Assembly: GCF_900112135.1 (NCBI RefSeq)
Contig: NZ_FOLC01000003.1
Span: 62,001 to 126,000, forward strand
From: Collimonas sp. OK412
GTDB taxonomy: Bacteria > Pseudomonadota > Gammaproteobacteria > Burkholderiales > Burkholderiaceae_D
Direction: 5' to 3'
DNA: 64,000 nt
The stretch's first letter is position 1; each line of letters opens with the position of its first letter. The notes below the pieces were generated by a model that ran no database searches, had not been told where the DNA came from, and saw only the letters and a list, made by a program, of their open reading frames with translations. A program made the translations under genes and the position numbers. This document shows, one piece after another, positions 6,967 to 17,965 of the stretch.

Positions 6967-9078
6967 ATGCTATCAACACTAAAACTCATCGCCGCCGATC
7001 CCAACTCCGACAATATCGACCATCTGGTGGCCTTGATCAAGACCTTGCGCCCCACCAGGCCGGAGCTTGGACAGGAAGCGGCCGAGAACGTGCGGGTGCT
7101 GGTGCAACTGCTGCATGGCGAGCCGGCCCAGGCCGGCGCCCTGCGCCACTATATCCTGCGGCTGTTTTCGACGCGGCGCCAGATCAGCCTGTACACCGAC
7201 ACCGGCATCCTGCCCAACGCCGGTTTTTTTACCGAACTGTTCCAGCGCCTGTCGTTCCGCATCTTGCCGCCGGCGCTGGATGAAAACTATCTGCGCGATT
7301 GCCTCGACCGCCTGCTGCCGGTTGAAACCGATTACCTGTGGATCAACGCCGTGCCCGCGGCAGACTGGCTGAGCCTGTTCGACCTGCTGAGCCAGGCCGC
7401 GCCGTATACCGACGCCGACAACAACGCCGCCAGCGACGCCGTCGACCGCCATAAGACCGTGGGCGAACTGCTGGAAGCGATCCAGACCCTGTCCTACCGC
7501 ATCAGCGCCATGGGCCTGGAGCCGGCGCTGCTGCGGCTCTATCCCAGCATCGACGAGTTCGAATCGCCGTTCCTGATGCAGAACGTCGAGCTGCACCTGT
7601 ACCTGAACAGCTATCGCCGCCGCCTGGCTGCCGCCGACTCGGCCCTCGATCCGAGCGAATTACCGCCGCTGGAAGACGCCCGCCACCTGTCGGTGATGCT
7701 GGACCAGTGCGAAACCATCGTCCTCAAGATCCGCAAGAACGCCTTGCGCATGGGCAGCAGCGTCTCCCTCACCTACCTGCTGGTGCGGCTGGAGCAAAGC
7801 ACCGCGCGCCTGCGCAAGCTGCTGAGCCTGGTCGATGCCGGCCCGGCCGAGGATGGACAGGCCGACGCGGCATCCGATCCCGGCGCGGCCGAAGCCCGGC
7901 AACTCGCCCGGCGCAGCCAGGCGCTGGCGCTTGGCCAGGAACTGGTCGAGGGCCATAACCGCAAATACGCGGTGCGCGAACTGTTCGCCGACAACATCAA
8001 CCTGCTGGCGCGCAACGTCACCGAAAACGCCAGCCGCACCGGCGAACACTACGTCGCCGAGGATCGCTCCGAATACGCCGCGATGTTCCGCTCTGCCTCC
8101 GGCGCCGGCCTGGTCATCGGCTTCATGTCGCTGCTGAAGATCCTGGCCTCCTACCTGCGCGCCGCGCCGCTGGTGGAAGCGTTTTTATTCAGCATGAACT
8201 ATTCGCTCGGTTTCATGCTGATCCATGTCCTGCATTTCACGGTCGCTACCAAGCAGCCGGCGATGACCGCGTCGCGCATCGCTTCCGGCCTGCAAAGCCG
8301 CGACGGCCGCAATATCGACCTCGACAGCCTGGTCGAACTGATCGTCAAGGTGATCCGCACGCAATTCATTGCGGTCGCCGGCAACCTGCTGCTGGCTTTC
8401 CCGGTGGCTTATCTGATCGCGCTCGGCTACCAGGCGCTGTCCGGCCATCACCTGGTGACGCCTGACAAGGCGGCGCACCTGCTGCACGATATCGACCCGT
8501 TTGCCAGCCTGGCGCTGTTCCACGCAGCGATCGCCGGCGTCTGCCTGTTCCTGGCCGGCCTGATCTCGGGCTACTACGATAACAAGGCGCTCTACACCCA
8601 CATGGCGCTACGGGTGGCGCGCGCGCACTGGCTGCGCAGGCTGCTGGGCCAGCCGCGGCTGGCCCGCTTCGGCGAATACCTGGAGCGCAACCTGGGCGGC
8701 CTGATGGGGAATTTCTATTTCGGCATCCTGCTCGGCACTATCGGCACCATCGGTTTCATGCTGGGCCTGCCTATCGACATCCGCCACATCACGTTTTCGG
8801 CGACCAATTTCGCCACCGCCCTGGCCGGCCTCGATAACCACATGAGCTGGCAAACCGCTGTGGTTTCCGTCATCGGCGTGCTGGCGATCGGGACGGTCAA
8901 CCTCTGGGTCAGCTTTTCGCTGGCGCTGTTCGTGGCGTTGCGTGCGCGCCAGGTACGCTTCCGCCATGGCCTGGCGCTGGCCAAGGCGGTCTTCATGCGT
9001 TTCAGGAAAAGCCCCAAGGATTTTTTCATTCCGCCTAAACGGCAGGCGCCGATGGAAGAGGACAAGCCCGCCGCTTAG
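6967..9078 (+). CDS. Gcr-family ('site-specific recombinase') membrane protein
   Basis: 703 residues. The N-terminal ~370 residues are soluble and helical. The C-terminal half has several strong membrane segments (for example around GAGLVIGFMSLLKILASYL, NLLLAFPVAYLIALGY, LFHAAIAGVCLFLAGLISGYY, GILLGTIGTIGFMLGL). It matches what databases call site-specific recombinase Gcr (PF10136), first named in Neisseria. No tyrosine- or serine-recombinase catalytic motif is visible and the membrane topology is hard to reconcile with DNA recombination, so the name should be treated with caution. It stands alone, 99 bp from the divergent chorismate mutase. Confidence 0.8.
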   Translation: MLSTLKLIAADPNSDNIDHLVALIKTLRPTRPELGQEAAENVRVLVQLLHGEPAQAGALRHYILRLFSTRRQISLYTDTGILPNAGFFTELFQRLSFRILPPALDENYLRDCLDRLLPVETDYLWINAVPAADWLSLFDLLSQAAPYTDADNNAASDAVDRHKTVGELLEAIQTLSYRISAMGLEPALLRLYPSIDEFESPFLMQNVELHLYLNSYRRRLAAADSALDPSELPPLEDARHLSVMLDQCETIVLKIRKNALRMGSSVSLTYLLVRLEQSTARLRKLLSLVDAGPAEDGQADAASDPGAAEARQLARRSQALALGQELVEGHNRKYAVRELFADNINLLARNVTENASRTGEHYVAEDRSEYAAMFRSASGAGLVIGFMSLLKILASYLRAAPLVEAFLFSMNYSLGFMLIHVLHFTVATKQPAMTASRIASGLQSRDGRNIDLDSLVELIVKVIRTQFIAVAGNLLLAFPVAYLIALGYQALSGHHLVTPDKAAHLLHDIDPFASLALFHAAIAGVCLFLAGLISGYYDNKALYTHMALRVARAHWLRRLLGQPRLARFGEYLERNLGGLMGNFYFGILLGTIGTIGFMLGLPIDIRHITFSATNFATALAGLDNHMSWQTAVVSVIGVLAIGTVNLWVSFSLALFVALRARQVRFRHGLALAKAVFMRFRKSPKDFFIPPKRQAPMEEDKPAA

Positions 9079-9209
9079 CGGCCAGATGTTGCGGAATGAT
9101 CCGCTTTACTATCCTGGAACGCCGCAACGTGATTAGCCAAGCAAGAACCGGCGCAACACGGTAGTATCCGAACGGCAATATATTTGAACCCGCCGCAAGG
9201 TCTTGAAAC

Positions 9210-10547
9210 ATGTCGAATCCCCAGCTGCATGGATTTTTTCTACGATACGCCGTTGCGCTGCTGTGCGTCCTGACAGCGGCCTGCTCGACGCTGCCCGACG
9301 TCAGCAACCTGAGCGCCTCGGTAGCGCAAGTAAGCGCAGCCGGCAGCGCCCCGGCAAACGGCCCGGCCCGGCTCGCCATGCTGGCAGCGATGGAAGAAGC
9401 GGTGACCAACAGTCCGCTGGTCAAAGGCAACAAGGTCACTTTGCTGTTCGACGGGCCGGACACCATGACGGCCATGATCGCCGCCATACAGCAGGCCAAA
9501 AGCACGATCAATTTTGAAACCTACATTTTCGACCAGGACCAGCTCGGCCTGCAGTTTGCCGACCTGCTGATTGAAAAGCAGCGCGCCGGGGTCCAGGTCA
9601 ACATCATCTACGACAGCGTCGGCAGCATCGGCACGCCCACCGAATTTTTCGAGCGCATGCGCGCCGCCGGCATCAGGCTGGTCGAATTCAATCCGGTCAA
9701 CCCGCTCAAGCGCTTCGGCCGCTGGCAGCTGAACCATCGCGATCACCGCAAGATCCTGGTGGTGGACGGCAAGACCGGCTTCACCGGCGGCGTCAACATC
9801 AGCGCCGCCTATGCCAACAGTTCGCTGTTCCGCGCGCGGCGCCGCGCCGACTCAGGCGCCATAGGCTGGCGTGATACCCACCTGCAGATAGAAGGCCCGG
9901 CGGTAGCGTCACTGCAATTGCTGTTCTTGCAGACCTGGGGCACGCAACATGCCGAAGATTTGCCGGACCTCGATTATTTTCCGAAACTGGACAACGCCGG
10001 CGACAAGACGGTGCATGTGCTGAGCACCCAGCCCGACAGCGACTACAGCCTTTACAAAGCCTATATCCTGGCGATCCAGCAAGCGCGCAAAAGCATACAC
10101 ATCACCACGCCCTACTTCACTCCCGACCGCCAGCTGGTGGATGCGCTGGTTGCCGCCGCCAAGCGCGGCGTCGACGTTACCCTGATCTTGCCCGGCGTGA
10201 CCGATATCGGCCTGATGTTCCACGCCGGCCAGTCGTTTTATACACAGTTGCTGAGCGCCGGCATCCACATCTACCAGCTACAGGTTGCGGTGCTGCACGC
10301 CAAGACCGCCGTGATCGACGGCAGCTGGTCTACCGTCGGTTCCGCCAACCTGGATATCCGCAGTTTCCTCCACAACTATGAAGCCAACGTGATCGTCATC
10401 GACGAACAGTTCGGCCGCGAAATGGAAAAAGCCTTCCGCGAAGACATCCGCGGCTCGCAGCAAATCACGCTGGAACAATGGCAGCAGCGGCCGCTTTCCG
10501 AACGCATCAAGGAATGGGCGGCGCGCTCGCTCGGTTACTGGTTGTGA
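9210..10547 (+). CDS. Phospholipase D-family lipoprotein (cardiolipin synthase-like)
   Basis: 445 residues. A signal peptide ends in LTAACS (lipobox, Cys25). Two HxK(x)4D motifs are present: NHRDHRKILVVDG with a following GFTGGVN, and VLHAKTAVIDG with a following TVGSANLD. This is the two-HKD layout of cardiolipin synthases and related phosphatidyltransferases. The lipoprotein signal replaces the usual pair of N-terminal membrane helices, so it may act on lipids from the periplasmic side. Cardiolipin synthesis is the best guess; a phospholipase activity is also possible. Convergent with the hut operon. Confidence 0.85.
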   Translation: MSNPQLHGFFLRYAVALLCVLTAACSTLPDVSNLSASVAQVSAAGSAPANGPARLAMLAAMEEAVTNSPLVKGNKVTLLFDGPDTMTAMIAAIQQAKSTINFETYIFDQDQLGLQFADLLIEKQRAGVQVNIIYDSVGSIGTPTEFFERMRAAGIRLVEFNPVNPLKRFGRWQLNHRDHRKILVVDGKTGFTGGVNISAAYANSSLFRARRRADSGAIGWRDTHLQIEGPAVASLQLLFLQTWGTQHAEDLPDLDYFPKLDNAGDKTVHVLSTQPDSDYSLYKAYILAIQQARKSIHITTPYFTPDRQLVDALVAAAKRGVDVTLILPGVTDIGLMFHAGQSFYTQLLSAGIHIYQLQVAVLHAKTAVIDGSWSTVGSANLDIRSFLHNYEANVIVIDEQFGREMEKAFREDIRGSQQITLEQWQQRPLSERIKEWAARSLGYWL

Positions 10548-10551
10548 GGGT

Positions 10552-11376
10552 TCAATCCGATGCGTGATCTTTGGCCCAGGCCAGCATCACGTCCATGAAA
10601 CGCTGCAAAGTCGGCCGCACCAGCGCCGCGCGCTGTTCGTCGAACGCAAACGGCAGCTGTTCTTCCATATAGGTCAGTTGCGCCTGCTCCAGCTGCACCG
10701 CATGGATGTTCTGCTCCGGCTTGCCGTAATGGCGTGTGATGTGGCCGCCCTTGAAGCGGCCGTTCACTGCGTAGCTGTAGCCCGCCTCGGCAGCCTGCGC
10801 AGCGACCGCCTGCAATTGCTGCGTCAGTTCCGGCGCGCACGAGCTGCCGGCGCCGGTGCCCAGGTTCAGGTCAGGCAAGCGCCCTTCGAAAAAGCGCGGC
10901 ACCACCGATGCGATGGAGTGCGCATCCCACAGCATCGCCACGCCATGCTCGGCGCGCATGCGCTGCAGTTCCTGCTCCAGCTGCTGGTGGTAAGGGCGCC
11001 AGTACTGCGTGATGCGGCGCTGTATTTCCGCCTCGCCCGGATCTTTCCCGGCCTGATACAGGGTTTGCTTGTGGAAGGTGTCCAGCGGGCACAGCCCGGT
11101 CGTATCCTGCCCCGGATAGAGGTTGACGTTGTCCTCGGGCCGGTTGACGTCAATCACGTAACGCGAATGGGTCGCCACCAGGACTGAAGCGCCCAGTTCC
11201 TCCAGGAAGCTGTACAACCTTGGCATGTGCCAGTCGGTATCGGCAATCTCCAGCGCCGCGGCGCTCATGTCCGCGGCGATATCCGGCGGGATGTACTCTC
11301 CTGCATGCGGCATCGACACCAGCAGCGGCAGCCTGCCGCGATGAAACAGGAATTTTTCTACAGGCGGGTTCATCAA
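10552..11376 (-). CDS. hutG: N-formylglutamate deformylase HutG
   Basis: 274 residues of the N-formylglutamate amidohydrolase family. It hydrolyses N-formyl-L-glutamate to glutamate and formate, the last step of the five-enzyme histidine route. Visible signatures are LVSMPHAGEYIP near the N-terminus, DWHMPRLY, NRPEDNVNLYPG, LWDAHSIASVVPRFF, and NGRFKGGHITRHYG. Last gene of hutUHDIFG, 16 bp after hutF, with GGAAAG before ATGATG. HutF as its neighbour confirms the deiminase-deformylase branch rather than the formiminoglutamase branch. Confidence 0.95.
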   Translation of the reverse strand: MMNPPVEKFLFHRGRLPLLVSMPHAGEYIPPDIAADMSAAALEIADTDWHMPRLYSFLEELGASVLVATHSRYVIDVNRPEDNVNLYPGQDTTGLCPLDTFHKQTLYQAGKDPGEAEIQRRITQYWRPYHQQLEQELQRMRAEHGVAMLWDAHSIASVVPRFFEGRLPDLNLGTGAGSSCAPELTQQLQAVAAQAAEAGYSYAVNGRFKGGHITRHYGKPEQNIHAVQLEQAQLTYMEEQLPFAFDEQRAALVRPTLQRFMDVMLAWAKDHASD

Positions 11377-11392
11377 CTTTCCTTCACTATTC

Positions 11393-12766
11393 TTAATCCA
11401 GCAATTTCTTCATGGTACGCGCATAAGCCGCGGCGCTCTGTTCCTGCCGGCCATGCTTGTGGTCGCGGACCACCCAATGGCCGCCGGCCATGACATCGCG
11501 CACCGGCGTTTGCCCGTGCTGGCAAAACACGAAGCTGTCGAGCAATTGGTCGCCGTGTTTGCCGCCCAGGTCGGCGTGCTGCGGGTCCAGCACCAGCAGG
11601 TCGGCGCGCTGTCCGGTTTCCAGCCCTGCCACCTGGCGGCCGCTGGCGATAGCGCCGCCGCGCAAGGCTTGCCGGTACAGGTAGCCGCCGACGGAAGCGC
11701 CCTCGCCGCCGGCCAGCATGTTGCGCTGGCGGTGCAGCAGGCGCTGGCTGTATTCATACAAACGCAACTCTTCGCTGACGCTGGTGCTGATATGGCTGTC
11801 AGAGCCGATGCCCCATGTACCTTGCGCGCCGGCATAGGCCACGCCGTTGAAAATGCCATCGCCCAAGTTGGCTTCGGTGGTCGGGCAAATGCCGGCAACG
11901 GCGCCGCTGCGCGCCAGCTTTTCGGTTTCGGCGGTCGTCATGTGGGTGGCGTGCACCAGGCACCAGCGGCGGTCGACCTCGGCATGCTCCAGCAGCCATG
12001 CCACCGGCCGCGCACCCAGCGCGGCGACGCAGTCTTCGACCTCTTTCTCTTGTTCGGCAATGTGGATATGCACCGGCGCCTGCGCATCCCATTGCCTGAG
12101 CAGCGTCAGCAGCTGCTGCAGCGATTGCGGCGACACCGCGCGCAAGGAATGGGGAGCGACGCCGTAGCGCAGGCCGGCATGCTGCGGGTGCGCCGCCTGC
12201 AGGGCTTGCAAGGCGCCGATGATCCACTCCGGCGAATTGACAAAACGCGCCTGCCCGATATGCGGCGCCTGGGCGCCGAAGCCGCTGTATTGATACATCA
12301 CCGGCAGCAAGGTCAGGCCGATGCCCGCTTCCTGCGCAGCTTCGATCAGGCACACCATGTTTTCGGCCGGGTCGGCGTAAGGCTTGCCGTCCGCATCGTG
12401 ATGCAGGTAGTGGAATTCGCAGACCGAGGTATAACCCGCCTGCAGCATCTCGATATACAGCTGGAGCGCAATCGCCTTCAGGTCGGCAGGCGACAGCTTG
12501 CCGGCAAACTTGTACATCAGGGTGCGCCAGCTCCAGAAACTGTCTTTCGGATCGCTGCGGTATTCGGTCAGCCCGGCCATCGCCCTTTGGAATGCATGCG
12601 AATGCAGGTTGGCGATGCCTGGCAACACCGTGCCGGCGACAGCCACCGCGGCGGCATCGGAATCAGGTCTGACGCGGGTCAGGATGCCATGGTCGTCCCA
12701 CTCCAGCAGGACATTGTTGCGCCAGCCTCCTGGCAACAGGGCGCGGTCGGCTATCAGCTGCTTCAT
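11393..12766 (-). CDS. hutF: Formiminoglutamate deiminase HutF
   Basis: 457-residue amidohydrolase. It converts N-formimino-L-glutamate to N-formylglutamate and ammonia. Metal-site features of the superfamily are visible: LHSHAFQRAM near residue 55, VHIHIAEQ, LVHATHMT, and IGSDSHIS. Length and motif spacing are typical. The spacer from hutI (24 bp) consists of a duplicated 14-nt unit carrying a ribosome-binding-like AGGAA. Confidence 0.95.
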   Translation of the reverse strand: MKQLIADRALLPGGWRNNVLLEWDDHGILTRVRPDSDAAAVAVAGTVLPGIANLHSHAFQRAMAGLTEYRSDPKDSFWSWRTLMYKFAGKLSPADLKAIALQLYIEMLQAGYTSVCEFHYLHHDADGKPYADPAENMVCLIEAAQEAGIGLTLLPVMYQYSGFGAQAPHIGQARFVNSPEWIIGALQALQAAHPQHAGLRYGVAPHSLRAVSPQSLQQLLTLLRQWDAQAPVHIHIAEQEKEVEDCVAALGARPVAWLLEHAEVDRRWCLVHATHMTTAETEKLARSGAVAGICPTTEANLGDGIFNGVAYAGAQGTWGIGSDSHISTSVSEELRLYEYSQRLLHRQRNMLAGGEGASVGGYLYRQALRGGAIASGRQVAGLETGQRADLLVLDPQHADLGGKHGDQLLDSFVFCQHGQTPVRDVMAGGHWVVRDHKHGRQEQSAAAYARTMKKLLD

Positions 12767-12790
12767 GATATCTTCCTCATGATATTTTCC

Positions 12791-14053
12791 TCATGACATT
12801 TCCTTTTGCGATACCGCAGCGAAACGGCCGCCGCGCACTATCGCGCTACAGGGATTGAGACCCGACCAGTAAGCCAGCTCCGCCAGCGACTCCACCGACC
12901 AGACCACAAAGTCGGCGGCGCGTCCCGCCGCCAGCAAGCCATGGCGATCGGCCTTGCCGAGCGCCAGCGCGGCGTTGCCGGTCACTCCCATCAGGGCTTC
13001 CGCGGTCGTCATCCTGAACAAGGTGCAAGACATGTTCAGCATGAGCAGCAAGGAAGTGCTGGGTGAAGTGCCCGGATTGCTGTCGGTGGAAACCGCGATC
13101 GGAATCCGGTAACGCCGCAGCAATTCCAGCGGCGGCTGTTTTGTTTCGCGGATGAAGTAATAGGCGCCGGGCAGCAGCACGGCGACCGTTCCGCTTTCCT
13201 GCATCGCCGCCACATCTGCTTCGCTCAGGTGTTCCAGATGATCAACCGACAGCGCCTTGTAGCGTGTCGCCAGCTGGGTGGCGCCGATATTCGACAGCTG
13301 GTCGGCGTGCATCTTCACCGGCAGGCCAAGCTTGCCGGCTGCGATAAATACCTGTTCGCTCTGCGCTACGGAAAAGCCGATGTTCTCGCAAAACACATCG
13401 ACCGCGTCGACCAGTCCTTCCGCATGCAAGGCCGGCAGCATCTGGTCGCAGACCAGCCTGATGTATTCGTCGGCGCGGTCCTTGTATTCGGGCGGCAAGG
13501 CGTGGGCGCCGAGAAACGTGGTGTAGACGGTGACCGGATAAGACTCGCCCAGGCGCCGCGCCACCCGCAGCATCTTGCGTTCGGCCGGCAGGTCGAGGCC
13601 GTAGCCGGATTTGATTTCAATCGTGGTCACGCCTTCCGCCAGCAAGGCTTCCAGGCGTCGCGCCGATTGCCGGAACAGGCTGTCTTCGTCGGCTGCGCGG
13701 GTAGCGCGCACGGTCGATACAATGCCGCCGCCGCTCCTGGCGATTTCTTCATAACTGGCGCCCGCCAGGCGCATGGCGAATTCGTCGGCGCGGTTGCCGC
13801 CATACACCAGGTGGGTGTGGCAATCGATCAGGCCGGGCGTGATCCAGCGGTTGCCTACATCGTGCTGCGCCAGGCCCGCTTGCCTGAATTCTGCAGGCAG
13901 CTCAGCCTCGCTGCCGATCCAGGCGACCAGGCCGTCGCGCACCACCATGGCGCCATCCAGGATGACTTGGCCGGGGTTGCCGGACGGCGCAATCCTGGCC
14001 TGGCGCCAGACGCCGTCGGCTAAGCGGGCTGCTTCAACTTGACTCTGCGGCAT
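12791..14053 (-). CDS. hutI: Imidazolonepropionase HutI
   Basis: 420-residue amidohydrolase opening the imidazolone ring to give N-formimino-L-glutamate. Metal ligands are visible in [33 protein letters not shown] and [10 protein letters not shown]. An in-frame ATG upstream at 14188 would extend into hutD; the start at 14053 ([11 protein letters not shown]) leaves 10 bp to the hutD stop and gives the usual family length. Fourth gene of the operon. Confidence 0.94.
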   Translation of the reverse strand: MPQSQVEAARLADGVWRQARIAPSGNPGQVILDGAMVVRDGLVAWIGSEAELPAEFRQAGLAQHDVGNRWITPGLIDCHTHLVYGGNRADEFAMRLAGASYEEIARSGGGIVSTVRATRAADEDSLFRQSARRLEALLAEGVTTIEIKSGYGLDLPAERKMLRVARRLGESYPVTVYTTFLGAHALPPEYKDRADEYIRLVCDQMLPALHAEGLVDAVDVFCENIGFSVAQSEQVFIAAGKLGLPVKMHADQLSNIGATQLATRYKALSVDHLEHLSEADVAAMQESGTVAVLLPGAYYFIRETKQPPLELLRRYRIPIAVSTDSNPGTSPSTSLLLMLNMSCTLFRMTTAEALMGVTGNAALALGKADRHGLLAAGRAADFVVWSVESLAELAYWSGLNPCSAIVRGGRFAAVSQKEMS

Positions 14054-14063
14054 GCTGGTTTTC

Positions 14064-14633
14064 CTATAGCAGATTGATGCTGACACTGATAACGATACTG
14101 CCGGCCTGCAATGAACGCAACGCCAGCCGGCCCGGCTGTTCGTCAAAGACCAGGGCCTGGCGCGGCGCCAGCGTTGCCTGTTCGCCATTATCGGTCAGCA
14201 CGTCCCAGCGGCCTTGCACGCAAAACAGCAGGCTGGTGTCCTGCGCCAGGTCCTGGTCGGCATGCCAGACATCGACTGTGCCGCTAGCCGCCCCGCGCCG
14301 CAGCATCAGGTTGAAATCCTGGCAGGCGCCGCCTGCCAGCTGCGCGTCGACCTGTTCTTCGCCGCGAAAACGGTGCGCTTGCAAAGGCGTCAACAAGGCA
14401 GAACCACCACCGGCCGAGCGCAGCTGCATGCCATCCCCTTCCAGCAACATGATCACCCGGTCGACGCCCGGGAAACTGGAGAAGGCGCCGGACTGGCTGA
14501 CATCGGCAATGCTCACTCGCCATAAAAATGCATCGAACGAGGCTCCTGCCGGATAACCGTACAGCTCGCGCGTGACGCCGCCGCCGTTTTTCCAGGGCGT
14601 GGCCTGCAGCTCTTCGAACTTGAGCAAGCGCAT
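14064..14633 (-). CDS. hutD: HutD family protein
   Basis: 189 residues, cupin-like. The N-terminus [19 protein letters not shown] and the TRELYGYP and WRVSIADV segments are characteristic of HutD. No catalytic role is settled for the family; HutD from Pseudomonas has been proposed to limit hut activity or bind formimino-glutamate-type ligands. The ATG at 14633 lies one base from the hutH stop, indicating coupling. An ATG at 14666 inside hutH is rejected. Confidence 0.9.
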   Translation of the reverse strand: MRLLKFEELQATPWKNGGGVTRELYGYPAGASFDAFLWRVSIADVSQSGAFSSFPGVDRVIMLLEGDGMQLRSAGGGSALLTPLQAHRFRGEEQVDAQLAGGACQDFNLMLRRGAASGTVDVWHADQDLAQDTSLLFCVQGRWDVLTDNGEQATLAPRQALVFDEQPGRLALRSLQAGSIVISVSINLL

Positions 14634-14634
14634 G

Positions 14635-16182
14635 TTACTGCCCGTACAGGCCGGCAAACAAGGCATGGCAGCTGCCGCTGACCGCGCCTTGCAGCACCAG
14701 CTGCTTGGCGGCTTCGATATCCGGCGCGAAGAAACGGTCTTTATCGTAGAACGCTACCTGCTGGCGCAAACGCTGCTGCACTTCATCCAGCAGCGGCGAG
14801 GTGGTCAGGGGCAGGTGGCAATCGACGCCCTGCGCCGCCGCCAGCAATTCGATCGCGACGATGGTGGCGGTGTTGTGCGCCATTTCGTGCAGGCGGCGGC
14901 CGGCGAAAGTCGCCATGCTGACGTGGTCTTCCTGGTTGGCCGAAGTCGGCAAGCTGTCGACGCTGGCCGGATGCGCCAGCGACTTGTTCTCGGACGCCAG
15001 CGCCGCTGCGGTGACATGGGCGATCATGAAACCGGAATTGAGGCCGGACGACTGCACCAGGAACGGCGGCAAACCGGACAAGGAGGAATCGATCAGCAGC
15101 GCGATGCGGCGCTCCGACAAGGCGCCGATTTCGGCAATCGCCAGCGCCAGCGTGTCGGCCGCGAAAGCCACCGGCTCGGCGTGGAAATTGCCGCCTGAGA
15201 TCACTTCGTCATGCTCGGCGTAAATCAGCGGATTGTCGGTCACGGCATTGGCTTCGATCAGCAAGGTGCGCGCCGCGTTGCCGATCAGGTCGACACAGGC
15301 GCCCATCACCTGCGGCTGGCAGCGCAAGCTGTAGGGATCCTGCACCCGTTCATCGTTGACCAGGTGCGATTGGCGGATCGCGCTGCCGCTCAGCAACTGG
15401 CGGTAAATCTTGGCCGTGGCGATCTGCCCCGGCTGGCCGCGCACTTCATGCACACGCGGATCGAACGGCGCATCGCTGCCGCGGGCGGCGTCGACCGCCA
15501 ATGCGCCGGTTACCGTGGCGGCTTCCAGCACGCGTTCCGCCAGGAACAGGCCGTTCAAGGTCAAGGCGGTAGACACCTGAGTGCCGTTGATCAACGCCAG
15601 CCCTTCCTTGGCTGCCAGCACGATAGGCGCGATGCCGGCCCGGGCCAGCGCTTGCTTGGCGTCGACCAGCTTGCCGTCGACCCGCACCTGGCCTTCGCCG
15701 AGTATCGCCAGGGTCATGTGCGACAAGGGCGCCAGGTCGCCGGAGGCGCCGACCGAACCCTTGACCGGGATGCAAGGCATGATGCCGGCGTTGTAGATCG
15801 CCAGCAGGGTATCGATCACCTGCGCCCGGATGCCGGAGTAGCCGCGCGCCAGGCTGCCGATCTTCATGGCCAGGATCAGGCGCACCGCGGCATCGTCGAT
15901 CAGGTCGCCGGTGCCGACCGAGTGCGACAGGATCAGGTTACGCTGCAGCAGTTCCAGCTGCTCGTCCGGGATGCGGGTCTTGGCCAGCTTGCCGAAGCCG
16001 GTATTGATGCCGTAGGCGGCATCGCCGCGTTCGACGATCCTGGCGACGGTGGCGGCGGAAGCATTGATGGCGTCATAAGCGGCAGGCGGCAATGCGAGCG
16101 GCACGGCTTCGGCCCAGATACCGCGGATCTCTGCCAAAGACATTTTTCCTGGTTGCAGAGTTAATGGTGTTTTCATGGTCAT
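14635..16182 (-). CDS. hutH: Histidine ammonia-lyase HutH
   Basis: 515 residues. It deaminates L-histidine to urocanate. The Ala146-Ser147-Gly148 triad in [15 protein letters not shown] cyclises autocatalytically to the MIO cofactor. Other signatures are [10 protein letters not shown] and QEDHVSM. The start at MTMKTPL leaves 9 bp to the hutU stop; the ATG two codons later is an alternative. Second gene of the operon. Confidence 0.97.
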   Translation of the reverse strand: MTMKTPLTLQPGKMSLAEIRGIWAEAVPLALPPAAYDAINASAATVARIVERGDAAYGINTGFGKLAKTRIPDEQLELLQRNLILSHSVGTGDLIDDAAVRLILAMKIGSLARGYSGIRAQVIDTLLAIYNAGIMPCIPVKGSVGASGDLAPLSHMTLAILGEGQVRVDGKLVDAKQALARAGIAPIVLAAKEGLALINGTQVSTALTLNGLFLAERVLEAATVTGALAVDAARGSDAPFDPRVHEVRGQPGQIATAKIYRQLLSGSAIRQSHLVNDERVQDPYSLRCQPQVMGACVDLIGNAARTLLIEANAVTDNPLIYAEHDEVISGGNFHAEPVAFAADTLALAIAEIGALSERRIALLIDSSLSGLPPFLVQSSGLNSGFMIAHVTAAALASENKSLAHPASVDSLPTSANQEDHVSMATFAGRRLHEMAHNTATIVAIELLAAAQGVDCHLPLTTSPLLDEVQQRLRQQVAFYDKDRFFAPDIEAAKQLVLQGAVSGSCHALFAGLYGQ

Positions 16183-16191
16183 TCTTTCAAA

Positions 16192-17898
16192 TTAGCTGAT
16201 CATCGGCAGGTTCAGATTATGGCGCTTGGCGCACTCGATCGCCGCTTCGTAGCCGGCATCGGCATGGCGCATCACGCCGGAGGCGCAGTCGTTGACCAGC
16301 ACTCGCGCCAGGCGCTTGGCGGCGGCTTCGGTGCCGTCGGCGACGATCACCATGCCGGCGTGCTGCGAGTAGCCCATGCCTACCCCGCCGCCGTGATGCA
16401 GCGAAACCCAGGTAGCGCCGCCGGAGGTGTTCAGCAAGGCGTTCAGCAAGGGCCAGTCGGAAACCGCATCGGTGCCGTCTTTCATGCTTTCGGTTTCACG
16501 GTTCGGACTGGCGACCGAACCGGTATCGAGGTGGTCGCGGCCGATCACGATCGGCGCCTTCAGTTCGCCGGTGCGCACCATTTCGTTGAAGGCAAGGCCG
16601 GCGATATGGCGCTCTCCCAGGCCGAGCCAGCAGATCCGCGCCGGCAAGCCCTGGAAGGAAATGCGCTCGCGCGCCATGTCCAGCCAGCGGTGCACATGCT
16701 TGTTTTGCGGGAACAGCTCCTTGATCTTGGCGTCGGTCTTGTAGATATCTTCCGGATCGCCGGACAGGGCGACCCAGCGGAACGGTCCCTTGCCTTCGCA
16801 AAACAGCGGCCGGATATAGGCCGGCACGAAACCCGGGAAATCGAAGGCGTTCTTGACGCCTTGGTCGAACGCTACCTGGCGGATGTTGTTGCCGTAGTCG
16901 ACGGTCTTGATGCCCATCGCATGGAAATCCAGCATGGCTTGCACATGCTGCGCGCAAGACTTTGCGGCGTCGGCGGTCAGCCGGGCTTGCTGCGACGGAT
17001 CGTGCTGCGCTGCCACCCACTGCTCGACGCTCCAGCCTGTCGGCAGGTAACCGTTGATCAGGTCGTGCGCGGAAGTCTGGTCGGTCACCAGGTCAGGCTT
17101 GATGCCGCCGGCCTTGGCGCGCCTGACCAGCTCAGGCAAGACTTCCGCGGCGTTGCCGAGCAGGCCGATGGAAATCGCTTCCTTGCGTTCGGTATGGTAT
17201 TTGATCAGCTCCAGCGCATCGTCCAGGTCCTTGGCCTGCTTGTCGAGATAACGTGTGCGCAGGCGGAAATCGATGCTGGACTGCTTGCATTCGACGGTCA
17301 GCGAGGCGGCGCCGGCCAGCGTTGCCGCCAGCGGCTGCGCGCCGCCCATGCCGCCCAGGCCGGCGGTCAGGATCCAGCGCCCGGACAGGTCGCCGCCGAA
17401 ATGCTGGCGCCCTGCTTCGGCGAAGGTTTCAAACGTGCCTTGCACGATGCCCTGGCTGCCGATGTAGATCCAGCTGCCGGCGGTCATCTGGCCGTACATG
17501 AACAGGCCCTTGCGGTCGAGTTCGTTGAAGTGCTCCCAGTTGGCCCATTTCGGCACCAGGTTGGAATTGGCCAGCAGCACCCGCGGCGCATCGGCGTGGG
17601 TCTGGAATACGCCGACCGGCTTGCCGGACTGGATCAGCAGGGTCTGGTCGTCGTCCAGCTTGGTGAGCGCCTCGACGATCTTGTCGAAACAGGCCCAGTC
17701 GCGCGCGGCGCGGCCGATGCCGCCGTAGACCACCAGGTCGTTCGGCCGTTCGGCCACTTCCGGGTCGAGATTGTTCATCAGCATGCGCAGCGGCGCTTCG
17801 GTCAGCCAGCTCTTGGCGGTCAAGGTAGTACCGCGCGGGGCGCGGATGGTGCGGCTGGGGTCGCGCCGTGGGTCGGCGTGTTTGCTCATTGTGCTCAT
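16192..17898 (-). CDS. hutU: Urocanate hydratase HutU
   Basis: 568 residues. It hydrates urocanate to 4-imidazolone-5-propionate using tightly bound NAD+. The NAD-binding stretch [12 protein letters not shown] and the C-terminal block [15 protein letters not shown] are present. Length is normal for the family. First gene of the minus-strand hut operon, preceded by AAGGAGAT and by the operator region shared with hutC. The early histidine-pathway enzymes head the operon, so all six are probably repressed together by HutC and induced by urocanate. Confidence 0.97.
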   Translation of the reverse strand: MSTMSKHADPRRDPSRTIRAPRGTTLTAKSWLTEAPLRMLMNNLDPEVAERPNDLVVYGGIGRAARDWACFDKIVEALTKLDDDQTLLIQSGKPVGVFQTHADAPRVLLANSNLVPKWANWEHFNELDRKGLFMYGQMTAGSWIYIGSQGIVQGTFETFAEAGRQHFGGDLSGRWILTAGLGGMGGAQPLAATLAGAASLTVECKQSSIDFRLRTRYLDKQAKDLDDALELIKYHTERKEAISIGLLGNAAEVLPELVRRAKAGGIKPDLVTDQTSAHDLINGYLPTGWSVEQWVAAQHDPSQQARLTADAAKSCAQHVQAMLDFHAMGIKTVDYGNNIRQVAFDQGVKNAFDFPGFVPAYIRPLFCEGKGPFRWVALSGDPEDIYKTDAKIKELFPQNKHVHRWLDMARERISFQGLPARICWLGLGERHIAGLAFNEMVRTGELKAPIVIGRDHLDTGSVASPNRETESMKDGTDAVSDWPLLNALLNTSGGATWVSLHHGGGVGMGYSQHAGMVIVADGTEAAAKRLARVLVNDCASGVMRHADAGYEAAIECAKRHNLNLPMIS

Positions 17899-17965
17899 GT
17901 TGACTCATCTCCTTAAAGTGGCGGCGCCGATCTTTATCATTAAGATCGCTGGAAAACAAAACAGC

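Noticed and set aside
6967-9078. Integrase or prophage marker
   Set aside because: Despite the database-style name, no recombinase active site, att-like repeats or phage genes are nearby.
16219-17916. 565-residue plus-strand frame antisense to hutU
   Set aside because: Full-length complement of a strongly conserved gene in high-GC sequence; composition is His/Arg/Gly-rich without domains.
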